From: Halomarina litorea | GTDB taxonomy: Archaea > Halobacteriota > Halobacteria > Halobacteriales > Haloarculaceae | NCBI RefSeq assembly: GCF_024227715.1 | Contig: NZ_CP100448.1 | Coordinates: 1,757,655-1,821,654 of the forward strand | DNA: 64,000 nt | Direction: 5' to 3' | Shown here: in pieces, positions 33,810 through 43,324 of the stretch | Position numbering within the stretch: the first letter of the stretch is position 1 | How the letters are laid out: every line of letters begins with the position of its first letter | Notes under the pieces: generated by a model | The model's database searches: none | What the model was told of the DNA's origin: nothing | The model's input: the letters and a program-made list of their open reading frames with translations, nothing else | Translations under genes and position numbers: made by a program

Positions 33810-34337
33810 TTACTCCTGTCCCTCCGCCCGTGCCGGGTGGAGGTCGTCGGCCAGCGGACTGGTCTCGTCGAAGCCGATGGTGTCCTCCTCGTCGACCGTG
33901 ACGGTGTACGACGGGATGGTGACGCGCCCGCCGTCGACGAGGACGTGGCCGTGCGTGATGAACTGTCGCGCCTGCTTGGGCGTGCTCGCGAGACCCTTGC
34001 GGTAGGCGACGGTCTGGAGGCGACGTTCGAGGACGTCCGTGACGTCCAGACTCAGGATGTCGTCGAGGCCGTCTTGGTCGCCCAGGATGCCCGTCCGACG
34101 GAGGCTCTGGAGGAACTCCTGGCCCTCCTGTTCTGCGGCCTCGGCGTCACCCTGCGCGCGACCGAGGAGCTTTCGTGCCTCGCGTCGGTAGCTGCGCAGT
34201 TCGGACTGTGCGCGCCACAGTTCCTCCTTGTTCTTGAGACCGTAGCGGCCGACCAGCCCACCCTCCTCGGCGATACGCTCGCCCTGGAAGGGGTGGTTGG
34301 GCGTCTCGTAGAACTTGGTGTTCTGTCCGAGCGTCAT
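33810..34337 (-). CDS. rps4: 30S ribosomal protein S4 (uS4)
   Basis: 175 aa. The S4 RNA-binding domain is near residues 105-150 ([15 protein letters not shown], then [19 protein letters not shown]). Primary 16S rRNA binder. It overlaps the end of S13 by 4 nt. Confidence 0.97.
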   Translation of the reverse strand: MTLGQNTKFYETPNHPFQGERIAEEGGLVGRYGLKNKEELWRAQSELRSYRREARKLLGRAQGDAEAAEQEGQEFLQSLRRTGILGDQDGLDDILSLDVTDVLERRLQTVAYRKGLASTPKQARQFITHGHVLVDGGRVTIPSYTVTVDEEDTIGFDETSPLADDLHPARAEGQE

Positions 34338-34837
34338 TCGTCCTCAGCCTCCTCTTTGATGGCCTCGACGTTGACGCCGATGGTGCCCTCCGTCCGACCG
34401 GTGGACTTGGTGCGCTGGCCGCGGACCTTCTGGCCGCGCTTGTGGCGCACGCCCTTGTAGGAGTTGATCATCTGCATCCGGTTGATGTCCTGACGGCGCA
34501 TCATCTCGAGGTCGTTGCCGACCTTGTGGGTGGTCTCGCCGTCGTAGTACCCGTTCTGGTGGTTCGTCAGCCACTCGGGCACCTCGTCGGCGTACTGCTC
34601 GACCTTCTCGGTGACGGCCTCGATGAGGTCCTCCTCGAGACGGCCGAAGGTGGCCTTGCGGTCGACGCCGGCCTTGTCGCAGATGATGCGAGCCGTTCGG
34701 TTGCCGATTCCGTTCATGTCGGTGAGCGAACGCTCGACGCTCTTCGTCCCGTCGAGGTCCGTCTGTCCAATGCGGACGAAGTAGCGGATGTCGTCTTCCG
34801 CTTCCTCCTCCTCTGGCTCTGGTTCTTCCGTGCTCAT
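34334..34837 (-). CDS. rps13: 30S ribosomal protein S13 (uS13)
   Basis: 167 aa. After a strongly acidic start ([16 protein letters not shown]) the core [20 protein letters not shown] and [18 protein letters not shown] fits archaeal S13, with the basic [18 protein letters not shown] tail. The ATG at 34837 excludes the upstream tRNA. First protein gene of the cluster. Confidence 0.96.
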   Translation of the reverse strand: MSTEEPEPEEEEAEDDIRYFVRIGQTDLDGTKSVERSLTDMNGIGNRTARIICDKAGVDRKATFGRLEEDLIEAVTEKVEQYADEVPEWLTNHQNGYYDGETTHKVGNDLEMMRRQDINRMQMINSYKGVRHKRGQKVRGQRTKSTGRTEGTIGVNVEAIKEEAEDE

Positions 34838-34860
34838 AGCGGTGTGTGGGTGGTTACGGA

Positions 34861-34945
34861 CGTTGTGGCGGGGATTCGAACCCCGGGGGCTTGACGCCAC
34901 TGAGTTAGCAACCCAGCGCCTTGGGCCAGGCTTGGCTACCACAAC
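34861..34945 (-). tRNA. tRNA-Ser (anticodon GCT)
   Basis: 85 nt class II tRNA. Acceptor GTTGTGG/CCACAAC, anticodon stem CTGGG/CTCAG around loop TTGCTAA (anticodon GCT, for AGC/AGU), long variable arm, T arm CGGGG-TTCGAAT-CCCCG. Discriminator G, CCA not encoded. It stands 23 nt upstream of rps13 and probably heads the same transcript. Confidence 0.95.
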
Positions 34946-35038
34946 TCGCGTGTGTACTCGCGCCCTGTGAGCCGACTCGGCTCCGGACTCGGGACCCGAC
35001 GCCCCTGCACTGATTGCATACGACAAAACCCAGTGGCC

Positions 35039-35050
35039 GTACTTAAACAC
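35039..35050 (-). promoter_or_regulatory. Promoter of the tRNA-Ser/rps13 cluster
   Basis: Read on the minus strand the sequence gtgtttaagtac carries a TTTAAGTA TATA-like core at about 95-105 nt upstream of the tRNA 5' end. It is the only AT-rich candidate in the 180-nt spacer apart from ttttgtcg (35022-35029). The long distance suggests a leader processed before the tRNA. Confidence 0.45.
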
Positions 35051-35125
35051 ACCGAATCGCCGAACGCGTGTGAGATGGTTACAGTCTGTCGACAGTGACC
35101 GTGTCGGGGGCGACGGTCCGTCCCC

Positions 35126-36085
35126 TCAGGCGCCGATGTACTCCTCGTTGACGACCCAGTCGCCGTCGCCGTCTCGAACCATGTACTCGCCGTAGTACGG
35201 CACGCGGTTGTGGACCACCTCGCGGAACGCCTCGCGAATCTCCCCGCGCGTCATCTCGCCCATCGTGCGCAGGTCGTCGTTGCGGTTGAGACAGCCCTTC
35301 AGGTACCCCTCGTGCGTGACGCGCACGCGATGGCAGTTCGCACAGAAGTCCTCGTTGCCCACGGGGTCGACGACTTCGACCATCCCGCCGTCAATCCAGT
35401 AGCGCCGCCGGTCGTGCATGTCGCGGAACTCGACGCGGTCCGCCTGTTCCTCCAGCCAGCCGTGGACTCGCTCGATGTCCACCGCCCACTCCGGCCTGCC
35501 CGCGAGTTCGGGCATGTACTCGATGAGCTGGAGCTGGAGGCCGTCGTTCTCGGCGACGTGCTCGACCATCTCGGGGACGTAGCCCGCCGTCGCCTCGAAG
35601 ACGACCATGTTCAGCTTTACGGGCGTCAGCCCGGCGTCGACGGCGGCGAGGACCCCCTCGATGACGTCGTCGTATGCGCCGGACTTCGTCACCTCGCGGA
35701 ACGCCTTCGGGTCGAGGGCGTCCTGCGAGACGTTGACGCGGTCGAGGCCGGCTTCGACGAGCCCCTCGGCACGCCCCGGGAGGAACGTCCCGTTGGTCGT
35801 CAGCGAGGTCTCCATCGAGTCGGGCGTACGGCGGATGATCTCCTCTAGGTCGTCGCGGAGCATCGGCTCCCCGCCGGTGAACTTCACCTTCCTGACGTCG
35901 AACTCCGCGGCCACCTCGAGGAAGCGGACGACGTCGTCGGTGGACATCTCGCCGTCCTGCGGGTCCATCGGACCGCGAGTGTCCCCGAGCCCCTCGTTGT
36001 GACAGTAGACGCAGTCGAAGTTACAGCGGTCGGTCAGCGAGACGCGGACCCCGGACACCTCACGACCGAACCCATCCACAAGCAT
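35126..36085 (-). CDS. moaA: GTP 3',8-cyclase MoaA (molybdopterin synthesis)
   Basis: 319 aa radical-SAM enzyme. The N-terminal Fe-S cluster ligands are C21, C25 and C28 in [11 protein letters not shown]; the SAM-binding [16 protein letters not shown] follows. The C-terminal cluster ligands are in [18 protein letters not shown]. It makes the first intermediate of the molybdenum cofactor. The start ATG at 36085 is strongly supported by a TATA box (36106-36116, tttatatct on this strand) predicting a leaderless mRNA. Upstream in-frame extension is rejected because it crosses the divergent promoter. Confidence 0.93.
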   Translation of the reverse strand: MLVDGFGREVSGVRVSLTDRCNFDCVYCHNEGLGDTRGPMDPQDGEMSTDDVVRFLEVAAEFDVRKVKFTGGEPMLRDDLEEIIRRTPDSMETSLTTNGTFLPGRAEGLVEAGLDRVNVSQDALDPKAFREVTKSGAYDDVIEGVLAAVDAGLTPVKLNMVVFEATAGYVPEMVEHVAENDGLQLQLIEYMPELAGRPEWAVDIERVHGWLEEQADRVEFRDMHDRRRYWIDGGMVEVVDPVGNEDFCANCHRVRVTHEGYLKGCLNRNDDLRTMGEMTRGEIREAFREVVHNRVPYYGEYMVRDGDGDWVVNEEYIGA

Positions 36086-36105
36086 ACACGTGCCTGCCAC
36101 CGCGC

Positions 36106-36116
36106 AGATATAAACT
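36106..36116 (-). promoter_or_regulatory. TATA box of moaA
   Basis: gagtttatatc read on the minus strand sits 21-31 nt upstream of the MoaA ATG. The divergent cccttatcgg at 36229-36238 plays the same role for the Mrp gene (ATG 36260). Confidence 0.65.
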
Positions 36117-36259
36117 CGTGGGCGAGACTTCCCCGCCCGAAACCGAAGTCGGTTACCTGCCGACGGATGTCGGGGGAAACGCAACGTGCCGGGACTACCA
36201 GTCACCCCGGCTGCCCCCACGTTCACAACCCTTATCGGCCGAACGCGACGAGGGGAGAT

Positions 36260-37300
36260 ATGGACACGGACGCGATTCTCGACCGCCTCCGGACGGTCGA
36301 GGACCCCGACCTCGGGGACGACATCGTCTCGCTCGGCCTCGTCAACGGCGTCGACGTCGACGACGAGACGGTACACGTCTCGCTCGCCCTCGGCGCACCC
36401 TACTCACCCCACGAGACCGACATCGCCGAGGCGGTCCGGGACGCCCTCTCGGACCTGGACCTGGACCTCGACCTCTCGGCCGACGTCGAGACCGGCCTCT
36501 CCCCGCAAGAGCAGGTCCTCCCGGGGGTCAAGAACATCATCGCCGTCGCCTCCGGCAAGGGTGGCGTCGGCAAGAGCACCGTCGCCGTGAACCTCGCCGC
36601 CGGTCTCGCCGACCGCGGGGCACGCGTCGGTCTCTTCGACGCGGACATCTACGGGCCGAACGTCCCCCGGATGGTCGCCGCCGAGGAGCGCCCCGAGGCG
36701 ACCGCTCAGGAGACCATCGTCCCGCCCGAGCGCTTCGGCGTGAAGCTGATGAGCATGGCCTTCCTCGTCGGCGAGGACGACCCCGTCATCTGGCGGGGGC
36801 CGATGGTCCACAAGATCATCACGCAACTGTGGGACGACGTGGAGTGGGGTGACCTCGACTACCTCGTCGTGGACCTCCCGCCGGGCACCGGCGACACGCA
36901 ACTCACGCTCCTCCAGAGCGTCCCCCTCGCGGGCGCGGTCATCGTCACGACGCCACAGGAGGTCGCCCTCGACGACGCCCGCAAGGCCCTCCGGATGTTC
37001 GGTAAGCACGACACGCCCGTCCTCGGAATCGTCGAGAACATGTCGACGTTCCGCTGTCCCGACTGCGGCGGCGAACACGCCATCTTCGGCGAGGGCGGCG
37101 GCCGACGCTTCGCCGACGAGGTCGAGATGCCCTTCCTCGGCGAGATCCCCCTCGACCCCGCGGTCCGACAGGGGGGAGACGAGGGCACCCCGGTCGTCCT
37201 CGACGATGAGAGCGCCACCGGCGACGCCTTCCGGGAGTTCGTCGGCCGTGCCGCGAACAACGTCGGCGTCGTCCGCCGCCGTCAGCACTCCCGACGCTGA
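36260..37300 (+). CDS. Mrp/NBP35-type P-loop ATPase (Fe-S carrier)
   Basis: 346 aa. An N-terminal MIP18/DUF59 domain (about 1-80) precedes a deviant Walker [12 protein letters not shown] (about 98-107). The ATPase has [13 protein letters not shown] and [11 protein letters not shown]. The C-terminal half contains a CxxC pair in [10 protein letters not shown], the likely bridging-cluster site. Known members assemble and transfer 4Fe-4S clusters, here possibly to MoaA, with which it shares an intergenic region. The ATG at 36260 is leaderless. The following 70-aa gene starts at its last base. Confidence 0.92.
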   Translation: MDTDAILDRLRTVEDPDLGDDIVSLGLVNGVDVDDETVHVSLALGAPYSPHETDIAEAVRDALSDLDLDLDLSADVETGLSPQEQVLPGVKNIIAVASGKGGVGKSTVAVNLAAGLADRGARVGLFDADIYGPNVPRMVAAEERPEATAQETIVPPERFGVKLMSMAFLVGEDDPVIWRGPMVHKIITQLWDDVEWGDLDYLVVDLPPGTGDTQLTLLQSVPLAGAVIVTTPQEVALDDARKALRMFGKHDTPVLGIVENMSTFRCPDCGGEHAIFGEGGGRRFADEVEMPFLGEIPLDPAVRQGGDEGTPVVLDDESATGDAFREFVGRAANNVGVVRRRQHSRR

Positions 37301-37512
37301 TGGGAGTCGAGAAGGATCCCGACCGGGCCGCACTCCTCCGGGAGATCGCGGAGGACGTCCGCGAGGAGAGCTCCGAGAGCAAGCATGTCTCCGCGATTCT
37401 GTATCGCGTGAGCGACCTCTACGACCCCGACGAGGAGACCTCCCCCGGGGAGATCTACCTCAACGTGAAGTATATCCTCGGCATCAAGGAACAGGGCGGA
37501 ATCGACCGGTAA
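37300..37512 (+). CDS. Small helical protein downstream of Mrp
   Basis: 70 aa. Starts on the last base of the Mrp stop (TGATG) and is therefore coupled to it. Glu/Asp/Arg-rich helices (LLREIAEDVREESSESKHVS), then ILYRVSDLYDPDEETSPGEI and VKYILGIKEQGGIDR. No Cys, so it is not itself a cluster carrier. I believe it is a conserved haloarchaeal hypothetical, possibly a partner of the Mrp ATPase. Confidence 0.8.
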   Translation: MGVEKDPDRAALLREIAEDVREESSESKHVSAILYRVSDLYDPDEETSPGEIYLNVKYILGIKEQGGIDR

Positions 37513-37513
37513 G

Positions 37514-38449
37514 TCAGCGGAGACGAGTGGCCAACAGGGCGACGCCGACGAGTGCGAGGATCGGATAGACGACCGGGACGCCGCCGACGTCGTGGCCACC
37601 GCTCGCGCGGTCCGCGATACTCTGCCCGTCGTCGACGCTCGCGTTCACGTACTGGTACGGGTCGTCGCTCCACGGCGCCGCGACCGGTTCGAACGACTCG
37701 TTCCACTGCGCGGTCTCCTCACCTGCTCGCCCGACGAACCCGACCTGGTCGAGTCCACCCTCGCGCTCGTCGAAGTCGCCGGCGTACAGTCGTGCCTCTC
37801 CCGCGATGGTGGCGTCGCGAGCGTCGAGCAGTTCGACGGTGATCGTCTCTGATTCGCCGGGGGGGACTACTGCTGCATAGAAGCTCCCGTCCGTTCCGCG
37901 CGTGTGCACCATCAGTTTGGTCGGATACGTCTGGATGGACGGGTTGGCGATCGTCACGTTGACGACGGAGGACGGTTCCCCGTCGATCTGTGCGGTACCG
38001 ACGCTGACGTCGGTGATGCGAGGAATCGCCACGCCGTGGGGACTCTCGGGATCGACGGTGTATTCGAAGTCGAACGTCTCGTGTGCCCCGTACGTGGAAA
38101 TCGCAACCGAGTGATTGCTTCTGAGAGCGTCGAGCGACGATCGTAGCTTGATACTCTTGCTCCATGTCTCGCTGGGACGCAGCCTGGACTCGATTTCGAA
38201 CTCTCTCTTGCCGTCGACAGACACGATCGAACTGGCTTCGAGGTGCCCGTCTGTCGGATTCCGGGCGTGCACTTCGAGAACGTGTGTCTCCGTGTCGAGC
38301 GTCGCGACGTACTCGATGCCGAACTCGGAGGTGAACTCCCGCTCGATGGTGCCGTCCTCGGAGGACAGTCCGCCGACGGGGGCTGCCGGCACCGCGACGA
38401 GAGTGCAGGCGACGACGAGGACGACGGCGAGACGCAGGGACTGGCGCAT
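37514..38449 (-). CDS. Exported membrane-anchored protein, companion of the PKD protein
   Basis: 311 aa. An N-terminal signal peptide (about 5-27, RLAVVLVVACTLVAVPAA), a long beta-rich ectodomain, and a C-terminal membrane helix (about 288-308, VVYPILALVGVALLATRLR) with a short basic cytoplasmic end. The ectodomain contains two or three strand-rich modules (FDFEYTVDPESPHGVAIPRI; VVNVTIANPSIQTYPTKL). No enzyme motif. It follows the 1039-aa PKD gene by 52 nt on the same strand. The first Met may be five codons earlier (38464). Function unknown. Confidence 0.7.
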   Translation of the reverse strand: MRQSLRLAVVLVVACTLVAVPAAPVGGLSSEDGTIEREFTSEFGIEYVATLDTETHVLEVHARNPTDGHLEASSIVSVDGKREFEIESRLRPSETWSKSIKLRSSLDALRSNHSVAISTYGAHETFDFEYTVDPESPHGVAIPRITDVSVGTAQIDGEPSSVVNVTIANPSIQTYPTKLMVHTRGTDGSFYAAVVPPGESETITVELLDARDATIAGEARLYAGDFDEREGGLDQVGFVGRAGEETAQWNESFEPVAAPWSDDPYQYVNASVDDGQSIADRASGGHDVGGVPVVYPILALVGVALLATRLR

Positions 38450-38501
38450 ATGTGATTCCGACATTTGCTGTTGTAAATTTCTTTTGTTCGTGTTTTTCTT
38501 T

Positions 38502-41500
38502 CTAGTTCTTATCTCGTGTCGCGTCGCGAATTTCGTCTCTGGTGACGAACCCGTCACCGACGAACGCCTCTTCGAAGGACCCGAGTGTGTCACGGTGCAT
38601 CTCCTCCGACGGCCCCTCGGTGTGGTACCGCACCGTGTCACCGCGAACCGTCGCCCGGGTTTCGACCACGTCGAAGTCGTTCTCGTATGCGGGGCGAACG
38701 ACGACTTCCCTGTCCTCCCGGACCATCGTCCAGACACGCTCGGTCCGCTCGTCGCCGACGCGGAGGTCGGGATTGTCACTCGCCATCCGGAACGCGACCC
38801 GTTGGTCCGAGACGGTGTCGTAGTGGCGCCAGTCGTACTCGGCCTGCTGGGTCTGCTCGGTCCACTCGGCCTCGTAGGTGCGGGTGATCTCGACGTCCCA
38901 CGAGACGTACTCGTGTTCGTACTCGGTGGTGTACCGTGCGGGATGAACCAGTTCACGACGCGTCCGTCCGGTCGCGTCGTGAGAACTGTGGTAGCGCGAA
39001 CTCGCCCAGTAGGAGTGAGTGACGGGTTCACGGACCGTCTTCTCGTAGGTGAAGGTGTAACAGCCGAAGCTGTAGCACTGGCGGCTCTCCACCTCTCGCG
39101 TGTACGTCTCCCAGCCCGTGTACTCGTACTCCCGCTCCGTGTGGTACTCCGCGGGTTCGTCGAGGACGCGGCGCGTTCGGCCGGTGAACGCCGACCCTCG
39201 TGAGGATTTCCAGTCCGTCGTGGTGCGCTGGATGCGCCTGACGTCCCGGTCCACTCCGGCGCTTCGCCATCGCGGATTGTGCTTGAGGAACGTCCGTCGG
39301 TTCCACGACGTGGAGAACTCCCGGGAGTGGTGGACGTACTCCGCTTTCTGCGTCTGGACGTGCTTCTCGATGTCGTAACCGGTCGTCCGGAGGTGTGTCT
39401 CCTCGACCGTGAACCCGTTCGACTGTCGGAGGTTCATCTCGGCTCGACTGTCGACCTGGACTCGCGTCTCGACGGGTTTCCGTATCGCGTAGCGGACGTC
39501 GGTGATCTCGATGTTCTCGCGGACCGTCTCGTCGACCTCGGAGACGGTCACCGACGGCAGTTCGGTGCGCTCCCTAGTGTGGTCTGGCCGCGCCTCGTTG
39601 AACAGCACGAGGTCCGGTCGGACGCTCTCAGCCGCGAGTGCGCCGGCCCGAATCTGGACGGTGCCTTCGTAGTAGACCGCGTTGCTTCCACCCGGGTGAT
39701 CACCGGCCGCGCGACGTTCGGGTTCGACCTCACGCCACTCGACGAGTTCCCCGGAGGGACCGTCGAGTGTCGCGCCGATCGAGATGTCCGCGGTCTCACG
39801 TCTGAATCGGACGACATCGGTGGTTATACTGATACGTACCGTCTGGTCGGGTGAGTACGTCTCACCGTCGTCGGCACTTCCATACCGGCTCTGTGGGGAG
39901 CTTTCGATTGTCTGCTCGGCAACGTCGGGGACGAACCCTACAGTAGTCTTCCAGTACTGTTTGGTGACCTGCCCCTGACCATCCTCGAGAATGAGCAAAC
40001 CGTTGTCCCATCCGGACAGTCTCGCCGTTTCGTTGTCTGCCGAAATCGGATCGGCTCCGTTCTCCCAAATGAAGGTCAAGTCACTCCCGTCTGGGTCGAA
40101 GGATTCCCCCGCTTCAACTGTTATCGGCTCAGAAAAGTCGATCACCTTCTGGCCAGTTCCGTTGGGGTTCCCCACGTACCGTGTACCGTCGTTCAACATC
40201 CGGAGGCGGAGCTCCGGGGGGCTCGGGTTGACGTCGAATGCGGATACCGTCGTGCGAGATGCCCAGGTATCTCCGCCGTCATCGACGGTTGACACGCTGT
40301 ACCGAACCTCGTGACCCGAAGCATTCGTGGGAGCTCTTCCCGCCCAGTACGAATGTACGATCAACTCCCCTCCAGTCTGCTCGATACGCTTTTGGGTTAG
40401 TTCCAAGGTCGTAGTCGCACTTCGGGGAGCCGCAGTAATCTCGACGTTCTCCCGCTGGACACCGTTCAAATCCACCTTCAGGACGTGATGTGCAGTGTAT
40501 CGCTCGGCTGCGATTCGCCGATGGTAGGAGTCCACGGGATCGTTGACGAACTCCGCAGAAGTGATCTCGGGTGCCGTTCGGGGGACGACCGTTCGGGAGA
40601 CGGTCGTCTCCTGTCCCCGGGTGTCCACGGCGCTCACCGTGAGCGTGAACGTCCGTCCGACGTCGAGGTTGTACCAGTCGAAATCGAGCGAGAGCGAGTC
40701 GCTCTGACGAGCGCCGATCCTGCTGGAGTCCCCTCTGCGCGTCTCCGTCCGAATCCCGTCTATCGAGACGGTGACCGTCTCGAGGTTGCCGAACCCGTCC
40801 TCGGAATTCGCGAGCCCCGACACAGACCCCCTGCCCGAGAGGTTCCCGAGCGAGAGGGTGGGTTTCGGGTCCGCCTCGACAGTGGTCGACCCGTCGGCGA
40901 ACCGGACTACGTCGCTGGTCCCGTTTCGGTAGGTAACGACTGCGTGGAGTTCGTGGACGCCCGCGCGCCAGTCGATGGTAGTTCGTGTCCCGGTGTCGCG
41001 AGCCGAACCGTCGGCCATCCATCGAACCGTGTCGACGTTCGGGCCGCCGCCGACGAGGGCGTAGGTCCCGCGAAGCGGTTTCGACCCGGTGACCAACTGC
41101 GGTCCGCGAACCGTGGGACTCGTACCGGTCAGGTTCGTCGAGACGGGGGGTGTCGGTGTGGGAGTCGGCGTCGGCGTCGGAGTCGGTGGCGTCGACGTGG
41201 GCGTCGACCGCGTGGAGGGTCCGCGGGGGGACGAGGGAGTCGCGGTCGGCGTGGGCGTCGGGGTCGGTGTCGACGGTCGTGAGACGTCCACGTAGAGGGT
41301 GTCCGCCGCGGTCTGGCCGTCGTCGTCGGTGACGACCAGCGTGACCTCGTAGCGCCCGGTCTCGCCCGCGACGAAGCGAGTCCGAGGCTTCGACGCGTCT
41401 CGCGGTCGCTCGGTCGCTCCCGAAGGCGTCTCGATGCGCCACTCGTAGGCGACGATGGTGCCGTCGGGGTCACGCGACCCAGTCCCGTCGAGGAGGACCG

Positions 41501-41621
41501 TCGCCCCTCGTTCGACCTCCTGGTCCAGTCCAGCCTCCGCCAGCGGGGTGCCGTCGCCCGTGAGCGCCCCCGCAGGGAGGACGACCGACAGGACGACGAA
41601 CACGACTACGATGTGTTTCAT
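38502..41621 (-). CDS. Very large secreted PKD-domain protein with Tyr/Arg-rich repeat C-terminus
   Basis: 1039 aa. A signal peptide (about 1-20, ending PAGALTG) leads to a PKD/Ig-like domain (about 25-115, with GSRDPDGTIVAYEWR) and a Thr-Pro repeat linker (about 115-160), probably glycosylated. A long beta-rich middle follows with PKD-like features (SFDPDGSDLTFIWENGAD). The C-terminal third is unusual: two copies of a 71-residue repeat (about 814 and 885) starting GRTRR, with dense Tyr, Trp, Thr, Arg and Glu (for example EYHTEREYEYTGWETYTRE). It has no obvious C-terminal anchor. The middle (39.85-40.55 kb) has lower GC than its surroundings. Likely a surface adhesin or structural protein. 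Confidence 0.85.
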   Translation of the reverse strand: MKHIVVVFVVLSVVLPAGALTGDGTPLAEAGLDQEVERGATVLLDGTGSRDPDGTIVAYEWRIETPSGATERPRDASKPRTRFVAGETGRYEVTLVVTDDDGQTAADTLYVDVSRPSTPTPTPTPTATPSSPRGPSTRSTPTSTPPTPTPTPTPTPTPPVSTNLTGTSPTVRGPQLVTGSKPLRGTYALVGGGPNVDTVRWMADGSARDTGTRTTIDWRAGVHELHAVVTYRNGTSDVVRFADGSTTVEADPKPTLSLGNLSGRGSVSGLANSEDGFGNLETVTVSIDGIRTETRRGDSSRIGARQSDSLSLDFDWYNLDVGRTFTLTVSAVDTRGQETTVSRTVVPRTAPEITSAEFVNDPVDSYHRRIAAERYTAHHVLKVDLNGVQRENVEITAAPRSATTTLELTQKRIEQTGGELIVHSYWAGRAPTNASGHEVRYSVSTVDDGGDTWASRTTVSAFDVNPSPPELRLRMLNDGTRYVGNPNGTGQKVIDFSEPITVEAGESFDPDGSDLTFIWENGADPISADNETARLSGWDNGLLILEDGQGQVTKQYWKTTVGFVPDVAEQTIESSPQSRYGSADDGETYSPDQTVRISITTDVVRFRRETADISIGATLDGPSGELVEWREVEPERRAAGDHPGGSNAVYYEGTVQIRAGALAAESVRPDLVLFNEARPDHTRERTELPSVTVSEVDETVRENIEITDVRYAIRKPVETRVQVDSRAEMNLRQSNGFTVEETHLRTTGYDIEKHVQTQKAEYVHHSREFSTSWNRRTFLKHNPRWRSAGVDRDVRRIQRTTTDWKSSRGSAFTGRTRRVLDEPAEYHTEREYEYTGWETYTREVESRQCYSFGCYTFTYEKTVREPVTHSYWASSRYHSSHDATGRTRRELVHPARYTTEYEHEYVSWDVEITRTYEAEWTEQTQQAEYDWRHYDTVSDQRVAFRMASDNPDLRVGDERTERVWTMVREDREVVVRPAYENDFDVVETRATVRGDTVRYHTEGPSEEMHRDTLGSFEEAFVGDGFVTRDEIRDATRDKN

Positions 41622-41761
41622 TCTCGTCGTGGCGGTGTTAATCTGATTTTCTGTTAAATAAGTTCGGAAATCAAGATAGTAAAGTTCAGACGATTATTCC
41701 GTAGCGGCGTCAACTCGGCCCCTTTGGCCGGTTCCGACGAGGTGTCGAACCGAAGCCACTC

Positions 41762-41771
41762 CATTTTTAAC
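41762..41771 (+). promoter_or_regulatory. TATA box of the RNase J operon
   Basis: catttttaac is the clearest TATA-like element in the region, 200 nt before the ATG at 41972; it predicts a transcript start near 41790-41796 and hence a leader of about 180 nt. Confidence 0.55.
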
Positions 41772-41792
41772 CCCACGGTCGAAAGGCTTCGG

Positions 41793-41971
41793 TAACCGAG
41801 CGTACGGTCGCCCCCGGGGCGTTGGGCGGCGACCGGCGGGGCCCGTCCCGGACCGCACCGCCGTGGTGTGGTCGGCCGCGGGCCACGTAGGCACCGAGCC
41901 ATCAGTGAACCGACTCGCCGGTCGTACGCACGAACCACGCCCCCCGGGCGACTCCACTCGGAGTCAACACT
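41793..41971 (+). ncRNA. Structured 5' leader of the RNase J/GGPPS operon
   Basis: The predicted leader contains cggtcgcc (41801-41808) and its exact reverse complement ggcgaccg (41827-41834), an 8-bp stem closing a further ccc/ggg pair. A second hairpin is formed by gacc-caccg and ggtg-ggtc between about 41850 and 41872. Hairpins in a row upstream of an RNA-degrading exonuclease suggest autoregulation or an independent small RNA. In a genome with mostly leaderless mRNAs this length is exceptional. Confidence 0.5.
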
Positions 41972-43324
41972 ATGGAAGTCGAAATCGCGACAATCGGCGG
42001 CTACGAAGAGGTCGGCCGGCAGATGACGGCCGTCCGTGCCGGGGATGACGTTGTCATCTTCGACATGGGTCTCAACCTCTCACAGGTACTGATTCACGAC
42101 AACGTCGAGACCGAGCGGATGCACTCGCTCGACCTCATCGACATGGGTGCCATCCCGGACGACCGGGTCATGTCGGACCTCGAGGGCGACGTGCAGGCCA
42201 TCGTCCCGACCCACGGCCACCTCGACCACATCGGGGCGATCTCGAAACTGGCCCACCGCTACGACGCGCCCGTCGTCGCGACACCCTTCACCATCGAACT
42301 GGTCAAACAGCAGATCCAGTCCGAGGAGAAGTTCGGCGTCCAGAACGATCTGCAGAAGATGAGCGCGGGCGAGACGATGGAGATCGGCGACTCGGGCAAC
42401 GTCCAGCTAGAGTTCGTCAACGTCACCCACTCCATCATCGACGCCATCAACCCCGTCCTCCACACGCCGGAGGGCGCGGTCGTCTACGGTCTCGACAAGC
42501 GCATGGACCACACGCCGGTCATCGGCGACCCCATCGACATGAAGCGGTTCCGCGAGATCGGCCGCGAGGGGCCGGGCGTCCTCGCGTACATCGAGGACTG
42601 TACGAACGCCGGGCGCAAGGGCCGGACGCCCTCCGAGAACGTCGCCCGCACGCACCTGCGCGACGCGCTCTACTCGATGGAGGACTACGACGGCGGCATC
42701 GTCGCCACCACGTTCTCCAGTCACATCGCCCGCGTGAAGTCGCTCGTCGAGTTCGCCGACGATATCGGCCGCCAGCCCGTTCTGCTGGGTCGCTCGATGG
42801 AGAAGTACTCGGGCACCGCGGAGCGCCTGAACTTCGTCGACTTCCCCGACGACCTCGGGATGTTCGGCCACCGCAAGAGCGTCGACCGGACGTTCAAGCG
42901 CATCATGAACGAGGGCAAGGAGAAGTTCCTGCCCATCGTGACGGGGCACCAGGGCGAACCCCGCGCCATGCTCACCCGCATGGGTCGCGGCGAGACGCCC
43001 TACGAGCTGAACGACGGCGACAAGGTCGTCTTCTCGGCCCGGGTCATCCCCGAGCCGACCAACGAGGGCCAGCGCTACCAGTCCGAGAAGCTCCTGAAGA
43101 TGCAGGGTGCGCGCATCTACGACGACATCCACGTCTCGGGTCACCTCCGCGAGGAGGGCCACTACGAGATGCTGCAGGCGCTCCAGCCCCAGCACGTCAT
43201 CCCGGCCCACCAGGACATGAAGGGCTTCGCACCGTACACGAGTCTCGCTGCGAGTCAGGGGTACACCCTCGGGCGTGACCTCCACGTCACTCGCAACGGG
43301 AACATGATCCAGCTGACGGAATGA
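41972..43324 (+). CDS. rnj: Ribonuclease J (beta-CASP 5'-3' exoribonuclease)
   Basis: 450 aa. The metallo-beta-lactamase motif [11 protein letters not shown] (about 80-90) and the beta-CASP domain with [17 protein letters not shown], then [16 protein letters not shown] and a final PAHQDMKGF, match archaeal RNase J. It has 5'-3' exonuclease activity on RNA with 5' monophosphate in characterised relatives. The C-terminal extension of bacterial RNase J is absent, as in archaea. It starts at 41972 after a long leader; the GGPP synthase gene starts inside its stop (ATGA). Confidence 0.92.
   Translation: MEVEIATIGGYEEVGRQMTAVRAGDDVVIFDMGLNLSQVLIHDNVETERMHSLDLIDMGAIPDDRVMSDLEGDVQAIVPTHGHLDHIGAISKLAHRYDAPVVATPFTIELVKQQIQSEEKFGVQNDLQKMSAGETMEIGDSGNVQLEFVNVTHSIIDAINPVLHTPEGAVVYGLDKRMDHTPVIGDPIDMKRFREIGREGPGVLAYIEDCTNAGRKGRTPSENVARTHLRDALYSMEDYDGGIVATTFSSHIARVKSLVEFADDIGRQPVLLGRSMEKYSGTAERLNFVDFPDDLGMFGHRKSVDRTFKRIMNEGKEKFLPIVTGHQGEPRAMLTRMGRGETPYELNDGDKVVFSARVIPEPTNEGQRYQSEKLLKMQGARIYDDIHVSGHLREEGHYEMLQALQPQHVIPAHQDMKGFAPYTSLAASQGYTLGRDLHVTRNGNMIQLTE

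Larger units (their letters stand above)
41622..41971. other. 350-nt divergent region: promoters plus a long leader of the RNase J operon
   Basis: The left part (41622-41700) is AT-rich and holds the promoter of the leftward PKD gene. ccatttttaacccc (41761-41774) is the TATA box for rightward transcription. From about 41793 to 41971 the sequence is very GC-rich and foldable; there is no open frame of note. Confidence 0.6.

Noticed and set aside
35126-36376. Extended MoaA start at 36376 or nearby
   Set aside because: It would cross the divergent Mrp promoter and start; the TATA-supported ATG at 36085 places the Fe-S motif at the normal position.
41150-41280. Repetitive gtcggcgtgg-like tract resembling a microsatellite or CRISPR
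   Set aside because: It codes for the Thr-Pro linker of the PKD protein; no regular spacers, so not CRISPR.
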